A DNA stretch of 32,845 nt, from contig JAHZJK010000015.1 of assembly GCA_022600955.1 (NCBI GenBank), positions 1-32,845 on the forward strand, written 5' to 3'. The notes under the pieces were generated by a model that saw nothing but the letters and a program-made list of their open reading frames with translations, was not told the origin of the DNA and searched no databases. The DNA is from Gammaproteobacteria bacterium (GTDB taxonomy: Bacteria; Pseudomonadota; Gammaproteobacteria; Steroidobacterales; Woeseiaceae). This document shows, piece by piece, positions 27,013 to 32,845 of this stretch. Positions within the stretch are counted from its first letter, which is position 1; the number at the start of each line of letters is the position of its first letter. The position numbers and the translations under genes are program-made.

Positions 27013-27481
27013 ATTCCAAAACTGCGGCGAAACGCGCAGTAGCCTGCGCGCCTGCTTCAAGTGTGTTCTGCATTACCCAGCGAACGTGCGTAAAATCCCG
27101 TGCCACAGCTGGTCGGGTAACGCCTTCCTCGGTAATAGTCAACTCGTCCCGGTTCGCAAAGCTTGCGCCACCGTCGATAGAGAATTGCATGTCCGTACCC
27201 GGACCGAATGCAGAGCCCTCGACATAGACGAGATCTTCCGCGATAGGATTCGTGATCACGACGTTCTCCGCCGACTCGTCCGAAACGTTGGTGAACGTGA
27301 TCGTGTAGAACACCGTCTCACCGGGTACAACGATATCGGCCGTAACCAGGCGCCTGTCAGTCTCGCCCTGCTCATTGATATAAGCCTGTTCTTTCTGCAC
27401 CAGCGTCTGCACATCGAGATGTGCTTGTGCTGCAGCCACAAAAGACAACGCCGTTAGCATCAGTCCGGTCAAAATTCTCAT
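27011..27481 (-). CDS. Small exported DUF11 protein
   Basis: A 156-aa protein with signal peptide MRILTGLMLTALSFVAAAQA and then a single DUF11-type domain (VVPGETVFYTITFTNVSDES, VVITNPIAEDLVYVEGSAFG, FSIDGGASF, FTHVRWVM, TARFAAVLE). DUF11 domains are Ig-like repeats common in surface proteins. The ATG at 27479-27481 has AGGAG five bases upstream; a reading 13 codons longer lacks support. It lies 31 bases after the preceding gene in the same operon. It could be a subunit or cap; function unknown. Confidence 0.85.
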   Translation of the reverse strand: MRILTGLMLTALSFVAAAQAHLDVQTLVQKEQAYINEQGETDRRLVTADIVVPGETVFYTITFTNVSDESAENVVITNPIAEDLVYVEGSAFGPGTDMQFSIDGGASFANRDELTITEEGVTRPAVARDFTHVRWVMQNTLEAGAQATARFAAVLE

Positions 27482-27512
27482 AGTCGCTCCTACCTCGGTA
27501 TTTTCGCTCTTG

Positions 27513-28526
27513 CTAGTCAATGGTTACCTGGAAGACGATCGTCTGTACGCCGTCTGCCTGGGTCAGGTCCCCGAGCCTGACGACAACAGTGGCCGCGCCA
27601 CTGTTATCCAGCTCACCGGCGTCACCATCTGTTGCATCGGAGATTGCTGCTCCGTTCAACGTGATGCTGCCAGGGACAAATGTTGTGAAAGTGGGGATCG
27701 GATCGGTCAGCGCGCTCGCCGTCGCAACACCCGAGCTCGTGACTTCAACCGCAATCGAGTAAGTCAGCGTTGCACCCGGGATTGGCTCTGAACCACCCGT
27801 TGGGTCGGTGACAACCTGCGACTTGGTAACGCTGATCAGTACGTCGGAGACAAGATACTCGCCAACAGCGGCAGCTGTGCCACCCGTCGTTCCGATTACG
27901 GCATCGACGCCGCCATCACCCTGCCCGGCAAATACGGTTCCCGGAGCGCCGCTGCCTGTGACCGAAGTAGCAGTCAGCTCGCTGCGGCCTATGTCACCGT
28001 TTGCAACGGTGCCAGGAATATCGTTCACCAGGAAAACATTGACTGAGGCATCGGGAGCCAGAACCGGGTCATTAACGCCGAGCGTATAAGCAACATCGCC
28101 GGCGTTGAAATCGCCACTGCCGTCGGTATCAAAATAAATTGCAGGAACGGCCGGTGTCGGGTTGAAGTCGCTGCCCGCAATGTTGCTGTCAATTGCCAGT
28201 TCGAACGCTTCAGAACCGTTGCCCGTATTGGTAACGGTAAACAATAGCGCCTGGTCGGTGTCGTTCGCTGATACCAGCGTTTGCGGACTCAGCAGTGTCG
28301 TCGTCACGTTGATACGTTCAGCGACAACAATGGTCGTGGTGTTGGATTGCAACGTCAGGGGTGTACCGGCCAGGTCATAGGAAATGTTCGCGGTATTCTC
28401 AATGACCGTGCCCACGGCGGTACCCACAGCAAATACCGGATTGCTGAGTACGCAACAAAAACACAGTGCAGAGACTCGCCGCAACCAGAGGGTTGTCGAC
28501 GACAAATACTTGTTCGCCAGTTTCAA
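27513..28526 (-). CDS. Exported DUF11-type protein, larger paralogue 1
   Basis: A 337-aa secreted protein and the first gene of the operon. The signal peptide ends LCFCCVLSNPVFA, followed by the shared module VGTAVGTVIENTANISYDLA. The middle part holds an EF-hand-like loop (DTDGSGDFNAGD), suggesting calcium binding. The C-terminal DUF11 domain has PIPGATLTYSIAVEVTSSG and FVPGSITLNG. Translation starts at TTG (28524-28526): an in-frame TGA lies two codons before it, and AAGGA is seven bases upstream. Paralogous to the gene at 25827-26933. Function unknown. Confidence 0.83.
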   Translation of the reverse strand: MKLANKYLSSTTLWLRRVSALCFCCVLSNPVFAVGTAVGTVIENTANISYDLAGTPLTLQSNTTTIVVAERINVTTTLLSPQTLVSANDTDQALLFTVTNTGNGSEAFELAIDSNIAGSDFNPTPAVPAIYFDTDGSGDFNAGDVAYTLGVNDPVLAPDASVNVFLVNDIPGTVANGDIGRSELTATSVTGSGAPGTVFAGQGDGGVDAVIGTTGGTAAAVGEYLVSDVLISVTKSQVVTDPTGGSEPIPGATLTYSIAVEVTSSGVATASALTDPIPTFTTFVPGSITLNGAAISDATDGDAGELDNSGAATVVVRLGDLTQADGVQTIVFQVTID

Positions 28527-28574
28527 GGTTCATTCCTTTCAAGGCAGCTTCAAGGCGCGCTACCTGACGCCGGC

Positions 28575-28589
28575 CCGCAATCATTGCGG
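28575..28589. repeat. Palindrome in the operon leader
   Basis: CCGCAAT-C-ATTGCGG is a perfect 15-base inverted repeat lying between the predicted transcript start and the first gene of the DUF11 operon. It could be an operator or a short RNA hairpin. Confidence 0.4.
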
Positions 28590-28631
28590 TCCAATGACCC
28601 GACTATCCGGGAAACTCGGTCTTGATGTGTA

Positions 28632-28695
28632 GATATACCGCGTTTGTTATGTAATTTGTGACGCGTCTCACACTTCTACAGTGATTCATCTCACA
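28632..28695 (-). promoter_or_regulatory. CRP-type tandem-site promoter of the DUF11 operon
   Basis: Site 1 is TGTGA-CGCGTC-TCACA (28657-28672), both half-sites perfect for CRP/Vfr. Site 2 is AGTGA-TTCATC-TCACA (28680-28695), one mismatch, centred 23 bases further upstream. A -10 TATATC (28632-28637 on the minus strand) would start transcription near 28625. That places the sites at about -40 and -63, close to class II and class I CRP positions. No good -35 exists, as expected for a CRP-dependent promoter. The leader would be about 100 bases. Confidence 0.7.
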
Positions 28696-28757
28696 CTCGT
28701 CAGGCCTTGGCCAGTGCCTCGCAGGAGACCGTGGTCGCGAGATGGAGACAGCAATAT

Positions 28758-28771
28758 GTCAGATAACTGAC
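28758..28771. repeat. Palindrome between the activator gene and the CRP sites
   Basis: GTCAG-ATAA-CTGAC is an inverted repeat 28 bases after the activator stop. It is too short and not followed by a U-run, so a terminator is unlikely; it could be an operator. Apart from this, the CRP sites and the leader palindrome, nothing else is evident in 28527-28798. Confidence 0.3.
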
Positions 28772-28798
28772 GCTCGGGGCAGGAACTCAGTCACAGCT

Positions 28799-30928
28799 TT
28801 AGCCTGGCCGAGTAATATTTAGCCGTTTCATTTTTGAGCGCAAGGTGCTCGGCGGAATTCCCAGTTGCGAGGCCGCACCCTCGGGTCCGGAGATTTTCCA
28901 GAGCGAATCTTCGAGCACAGTCAGTATGTGGTCTCGCTCAACCAGGCGCAGATCAGAGATCGTAGAACTAATGATCTTGGGCGTTCCGTCGTCAAAGGAA
29001 GTCGAGATCAACGGCTCCGCCAGCTCCACTACCGGACCATCGCTGGAGATAAGCGCGCGTTGAATAATGCCATCAAGTTCACGCACGTTTCCCGGCCAGT
29101 GATAGCCGCGCAACTGTCGCATCATCTCGGCGGAAATCTCGTTTACGTCGCGTCCAAGGCGAACTGCATGCATACGCACAAAGTGCTGTGTCAGAAGATC
29201 GATGTCGCTGCCGCGATCACGCAGTGCAGGCAACTCAACCGGGAAGGTATTGATGCGATAGTAGAGATCGGAGCGAAATTCGCCCGCTTGTACAGCGGCC
29301 CCGAGATCACGGTTGGTTGCGACGACAATACGCACATCGACTTTCGTTGTTTCTGTACCGCCCAGTCTTTCAAACTCACCTTCCTGCAAGACACGCAGTA
29401 ACTTGGCCTGCAACTCGATCGGTATTTCACCGATTTCGTCCAGGAATAAAGTGCTGCCGTCAGCAAGGTCAAAGCGGCCTCTTTTGCGCGCATCCGCACC
29501 AGTGAAAGCGCCTTTTTCATGCCCGAATAACTCGCTTTCTATCAGGTTCGCCGGCAACGCCGCACAATTCACTTTGACGAGAGGCCGCGATCGCCGGTCG
29601 CTATGGTCATGAATAGCGCGGGCTATGAGTTCTTTGCCGGTACCGGTTTCGCCGAGAATGACGACGGGCGTCATCGTATTCGCCACCATTTCGACCTGAT
29701 TGAGACAACGTAAGATAGCCGGACTTTCGCCGACTATGTCATCGAAGCCGTTCCGACTGGCCACTTCCTCGCGCAGGTAGACATTTTCCGCTTGCAGTCG
29801 GTCTGTCGCACGCTGCAACCCCGCCAGGGCATCCGATAATGCACGTCGCGCCTTAAGCCGGAAAACGAAATTGGCAAGCAGCTCCGTCAGTACTGTTAGC
29901 TCCTGCACCGTCTGCTGAGACCATGCTTTTTCGTTGTGCAGGCGCCCGAAGGTGATACCGCCGACCAGTTCACCTCCAATAACCATTGGCAGAACCACTA
30001 AGGATTTCAGTCCGAAACGGCCCAGATTCTCAGCATCTGTTGAAAAATCACCCGACATTGACTCCACACTGTCAATGCGAACTGCCTTGCGTTCCAGAAT
30101 ACGCCGCCAGAAGTTCGGGAACATGTCCATCGATATCGGAGATTCGAAACCAACTTTGCGATCACTTTCTTTTTCGCTCCAGACGTAGGCGATGGATATC
30201 GCACGCTTCTCCAGGTCATCAACCCAGAACATCGTCGATCGATCGGCTGCAAAATGCTGTGCGATGCGACCGATACAGCCTTCAATCGTGTTGTCAGCAA
30301 CGTCATCGGCTGCAGTCACCAGCCAAGCGGAGACTTCGGCTACCAGTTTCTGGTAATCGTTGCGATCCGCGAGTTCCGCACGGGCTTCCATGATATCGAG
30401 AACGTCTTGTTCGACCCCCCAGATCCGTTCGAGCATGCCGCCGCGGACCATACCGATCATGTTCACATTTAATGCACGATCTTCGCCTTTCGGTGTTTTG
30501 TACCGCATTTCATAGTCATGCAGGCGATAGCCATTTTCGACGAACGCAGTGACCATCGCCGTGTGAGAGACCAGGTCGGAGGCGCTATCGAGTTCGCCAT
30601 ACTCCTGACCGAGAACGTCCTCGAGGTCAGTCGCGTCCAGCGCCGCGACGAATGCGTCGTTCGCGTGACGCAATTTCAGACGATAGCTCGCAGCAATATG
30701 CTCATCGAGAGAGGCATAAATCGATAGCGGTGCATCCAGCGAGTAGCTGTAAACGGAATCCGACGTACTGTTGAACAGATAGCGAAAACGCATTTCCGAC
30801 GAATAACGACTGTCCTTCAGGTCGTCCAGGAGATCGTCCTTGCCGCTGATATCAGACTCAATTTTGCGTCTGCCCATGATGGCCAGGACAAGGCCAATCA
30901 TTATCAGCGCGAATGCAACCCTGGACAT
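28799..30928 (-). CDS. Membrane-tethered PAS-GAF sigma-54 activator
   Basis: A 709-aa enhancer-binding protein that would activate sigma-54 promoters. One N-terminal transmembrane helix (about 4-19) is followed by a PAS-like domain (about 45-180; FRYLFNSTSDSVY), a GAF domain (about 185-355) and the AAA+ ATPase with Walker A GETGTGKE (near 426-433), the sigma-54 contact loop GAFTGA (near 470), LFLDEIGEI and RSDLYYRI. A Fis-type helix-turn-helix is near 670-705 (GAASQLGIPPSTLRSKMKRL). There is no receiver domain, so the signal is probably a ligand or a membrane partner. It lies 3 bases after a two-helix membrane protein. Its target is probably the divergent sigma-54 promoter. Confidence 0.92.
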   Translation of the reverse strand: MSRVAFALIMIGLVLAIMGRRKIESDISGKDDLLDDLKDSRYSSEMRFRYLFNSTSDSVYSYSLDAPLSIYASLDEHIAASYRLKLRHANDAFVAALDATDLEDVLGQEYGELDSASDLVSHTAMVTAFVENGYRLHDYEMRYKTPKGEDRALNVNMIGMVRGGMLERIWGVEQDVLDIMEARAELADRNDYQKLVAEVSAWLVTAADDVADNTIEGCIGRIAQHFAADRSTMFWVDDLEKRAISIAYVWSEKESDRKVGFESPISMDMFPNFWRRILERKAVRIDSVESMSGDFSTDAENLGRFGLKSLVVLPMVIGGELVGGITFGRLHNEKAWSQQTVQELTVLTELLANFVFRLKARRALSDALAGLQRATDRLQAENVYLREEVASRNGFDDIVGESPAILRCLNQVEMVANTMTPVVILGETGTGKELIARAIHDHSDRRSRPLVKVNCAALPANLIESELFGHEKGAFTGADARKRGRFDLADGSTLFLDEIGEIPIELQAKLLRVLQEGEFERLGGTETTKVDVRIVVATNRDLGAAVQAGEFRSDLYYRINTFPVELPALRDRGSDIDLLTQHFVRMHAVRLGRDVNEISAEMMRQLRGYHWPGNVRELDGIIQRALISSDGPVVELAEPLISTSFDDGTPKIISSTISDLRLVERDHILTVLEDSLWKISGPEGAASQLGIPPSTLRSKMKRLNITRPG

Positions 30929-30931
30929 GAC

Positions 30932-31204
30932 CTAGTGAAATGTCGTGATAGAGAAATAACTTGAAGACGCACTTACTGCTTCGCCGGATATTCCTGACCA
31001 GAGATACTGGTACGCCAGATCGGAGACGTGCGCTATGACAGCGATAATCATGCCGATCGAAATGATGACTCCGCCAGTTGTCTGTGGTCTGTTGCTTCGC
31101 AAAATACCCGAGTACAGCGCGTAAAAAAGCAGCATAACTGCAGCGAATATTACGACCAGATCGACCAGGCTGCCCAGCAGATCCAGTCTCGAAGAACTCA
31201 GCAT
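30932..31204 (-). CDS. Small two-helix membrane protein coupled to the activator
   Basis: A 90-aa protein with two clear transmembrane helices (about 9-33, LGSLVDLVVIFAAVMLLFYALYS; about 43-69, GVIISIGMIIAVIAHVSDLAYQYLW). No known family is recognised. Its TAG is followed by GTC and then the ATG of the sigma-54 activator, so the two are coupled. The activator is also membrane-anchored, so a partner that stabilises or signals to it is a plausible inference. No strong ribosome binding site is visible; a small hairpin (GTGGC/GCCAC, 31222-31240) lies just upstream. Confidence 0.7.
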   Translation of the reverse strand: MLSSSRLDLLGSLVDLVVIFAAVMLLFYALYSGILRSNRPQTTGGVIISIGMIIAVIAHVSDLAYQYLWSGISGEAVSASSSYFSITTFH

Positions 31205-31370
31205 GGGGTAAATCTATCGTCGTGGCAGCTGGCCAGCCACAATGTGGGTGACAGAAAAGGGCTGTTTGTGCTCGCGGCAGACGCCGGAAGGTGCCACATC
31301 AGGAACGACTCAACTAGGAACTCAATAAGGCCTTTATTTGCAAGGACTTTTACACGTCCACGACGACTAA

Positions 31371-31407
31371 GTCACGATATTCCGCGACTTCGTCGCTATT
31401 TCGCGAC
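31371..31407 (+). promoter_or_regulatory. Paired palindromes, candidate enhancer (UAS) for the sigma-54 activator
   Basis: GTCACGATATTCCGCGAC (31371-31388) and GTCGCTATTTCGCGAC (31392-31407) are two related inverted repeats side by side. They lie about 125-160 bases before the predicted sigma-54 transcript start, the usual distance for activator sites. Their assignment to the adjacent activator is inference. Confidence 0.5.
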
Positions 31408-31505
31408 TCGCACGTAAGCCATTGATTATTGGCAACACCTGTATGCATCACGCAAGTCCATGATTATGTTTAAGTTTCGCTAATAAAACGCGAGTTTAGT
31501 CACAC

Positions 31506-31523
31506 TTGGCACGCATTCTGCAA
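31506..31523 (+). promoter_or_regulatory. Sigma-54 promoter of the receiver-like gene
   Basis: TTGGCACGCATTCTGCAA carries GG (31508-31509) and GC (31520-31521) exactly 10 bases apart and matches TTGGCACG-N4-TTGCA at all but one conserved base. Transcription would start near 31533, giving a leader of about 74 bases to the GTG at 31607. The 402-base gap 31205-31606 otherwise holds the paired palindromes and AT-rich DNA; no sigma-70 promoter for the leftward genes could be picked out. Confidence 0.82.
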
Positions 31524-31606
31524 CATATGGGACGTGAAGTGCATTTATTACATTTTCTTGACGGACTGCGCGACACAAATTTTGTTTCCAAAGGTGGAGA
31601 GACTGA

Positions 31607-32122
31607 GTGACTCACGTGAAAAACGACATAAATCTCGTATTGATCGCTGACCAACCCAACCGGGCCACTGTATTGCACGATGTGATGCAGGATTCTGGTG
31701 TTGATGGCGTAATCCGGCGGCTGTCTCCTGGCAAGAGTGCCGTGGACTGCGTCCGCCAGACCGGGCCCTATCGCGACAAGAACTTGCCGGACCTTTTTAT
31801 CTGCGATTTCTCAACACCCGACAAACGCAAGATTTCCCTGCTGCAGGAAATTGCATTTGGCGCCAACAAGGCACCGGTACCCGTAATCTTGCTAACGAGT
31901 CCGGACTCTGCGGCAATGCTTGATTCCGGGGCGATTGATGGCGGTGAGGCGGTCATGTTCACGCCGACCGCGCTAACGTCTTTCGTAGAAAAGATGCGTA
32001 ATGGCGGACGCTTGTCTTTCTTTAAGGCCCTTCGGACCCTGTACCAGTTTGGGCCAATTCTGGTGCGTGCGCCGGATGAGCTGCTAAATCAGGATGCAGG
32101 CAAAGAAGCGATTCCCGCGTAG
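31607..32122 (+). CDS. Degenerate receiver-domain protein
   Basis: A 171-aa cytosolic protein with a CheY-like fold: beta1 LVLIADQPNRA, the site of phosphorylation in PDLFICDFSTPDKRK, and beta4 VPVILLTSPD. The conserved lysine position after beta5 is replaced (VMFTPTALTSF), and the acidic pair after beta1 is reduced to one aspartate, so normal phosphorylation is doubtful. The start is GTG with GGAG seven bases upstream. There is no output domain; the tail after about 130 is not recognised. It is driven by a sigma-54 promoter and probably acts as a signalling partner. Confidence 0.7.
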   Translation: MTHVKNDINLVLIADQPNRATVLHDVMQDSGVDGVIRRLSPGKSAVDCVRQTGPYRDKNLPDLFICDFSTPDKRKISLLQEIAFGANKAPVPVILLTSPDSAAMLDSGAIDGGEAVMFTPTALTSFVEKMRNGGRLSFFKALRTLYQFGPILVRAPDELLNQDAGKEAIPA

Positions 32123-32170
32123 CTTTCTTTTCCATCGGTTCACGCGGTTGCTGCGACCGTGTGGTCTCAG

Positions 32171-32845
32171 CTAGCCGCCGACGGACTGGCGCATTGATGC
32201 AGCGTGTAAATCGTACGCCTCGCTGATTCCCGGAAGCGCGTCACTCGTTACATTGAGCTTCCCTGCCGGCAAATCAAATTCAGCGTCGTCGACTGCCTCA
32301 TCGGACTTCGACAACACAATCTTTGCAAGGCAGACGACATCGACCAGCGTCGCCGCGGCATTCTGCTGGGAATTCAGGTTTTCATCTATTTCCAACGAGT
32401 CGGCGATTTCACTCGAAAACCCCCAGGACTCGATAATCGACTTACCAACACTGGCATACCACTGGTTCATGACTGTACCAAGCGACTCTTCGTCGCCCAT
32501 TAGCGCCGGGTAGTTGCGTGCCTTTGTCAGAATATAGAGCTTGCCGATTTCATGTAGCAGGCCGCAAAGGAAAGCATTGTCCGGATTAACGTTGCCAGCA
32601 TTACGAGCGATGACAAAGCTCATCGATGCCAGCGACAGACTGCTGCTCCATATATCCTTGATCGCGCTCTTTAGCTCTTTGTGCTCCGAGGCCGCGAAAA
32701 TTTGTTCAACAGCAAGTGTGATAGCTGTATTTCGAACAACTTCAAACCCGAGCCGGCTAACGGCAAGATTGAGGTCAACGATCTCGATGCCAGCGCGGTT
32801 GTGAAAAGCCGAGTTAGCCGCCATAAGCAGTCGGGCGACGAGAAC
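32171..32845 (-). CDS. HDOD-domain signalling protein (5' end cut by window edge)
   Basis: 225 codons of an HDOD protein, a family of catalytically inactive HD relatives found in bacterial signalling and motility control. Typical features are VARLLMAANSAFHNRAGIEIVDLNLAVSRLGFEVVRN and CGLLHEIGKLYIL. The ATG at 32824 looks internal because the seven codons before it read VLVARLL in frame and match the family, so the true start lies beyond the right edge. It converges on the receiver-like gene with a 48-base gap and no evident terminator. Confidence 0.88.
   Translation of the reverse strand, partial: VLVARLLMAANSAFHNRAGIEIVDLNLAVSRLGFEVVRNTAITLAVEQIFAASEHKELKSAIKDIWSSSLSLASMSFVIARNAGNVNPDNAFLCGLLHEIGKLYILTKARNYPALMGDEESLGTVMNQWYASVGKSIIESWGFSSEIADSLEIDENLNSQQNAAATLVDVVCLAKIVLSKSDEAVDDAEFDLPAGKLNVTSDALPGISEAYDLHAASMRQSVGG

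Noticed and set aside
28583..28604. GG-N10-GC spacing resembling a sigma-54 promoter before the DUF11 operon
   Set aside because: Flanking bases do not fit TGGCAC or TTGC; the CRP-type promoter explains the gap better.
19831..30928. PEP-CTERM/exosortase system
   Set aside because: The exported proteins lack a PEP-CTERM tail and no exosortase is present; the activator has PAS-GAF domains rather than the PrsR architecture.

Overview
The window is chromosomal DNA from a gammaproteobacterium. The evidence is the gene order rpsB-tsf divergent from map-glnD-dapD, a yffB-type gene beside dap genes, tsaB next to a YoaA-type helicase, a PhoB/PhoR/PstSCAB/PhoU system, and a CRP-type operator. A marine Chromatiales- or Woeseia-like lineage is a guess from general character only. 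No tRNA, rRNA, insertion sequence, integrase or CRISPR array was seen.

Layout. (1) 1-1960: rpsB and tsf on the minus strand (tsf runs off the left edge), with an extended -10 promoter; S2 carries an unusual charged tail of about 100 residues. (2) 2056-6607: a plus-strand run map, glnD, dapD, yffB (methionine removal, nitrogen signalling, lysine/diaminopimelate synthesis). (3) 6604-17100: a phosphate block on the minus strand (pstSCAB; phoU with dsbB; a porin; phoB-phoR), interrupted by dapE on the plus strand. Both convergent junctions share a TTAG in which the two stop codons overlap, so no terminator fits there. Good PhoB boxes precede the porin (overlapping the phoR stop) and phoB (overlapping the tsaB stop). 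(4) 17167-19769: yoaA-tsaB, translationally coupled.

(5) 19831-28526 is the most interesting part: a four-gene minus-strand operon encoding three small exported DUF11-type proteins and one giant (about 1930 aa) outer-membrane protein. The giant has a DUF11-like region, an OmpA-type peptidoglycan-binding domain, an Ig-like domain and a long C-terminal beta-rich region. Two of the small proteins and the giant share the same N-terminal module after their signal peptides. Upstream lie two CRP-type sites, one with perfect half-sites, at spacings (about -40 and -63) that fit CRP activation. Strong RNA hairpins separate the genes and could set the protein ratios. I read this as a candidate cell-surface assembly or export system; the function is not known from sequence.

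(6) 28799-32845: a membrane-tethered PAS-GAF sigma-54 activator downstream of a two-helix membrane protein. Divergent from this pair is a near-perfect sigma-54 promoter with paired palindromes at enhancer distance, driving a degenerate receiver-domain protein. A partial HDOD protein runs off the right edge. This end looks like a signalling cluster.
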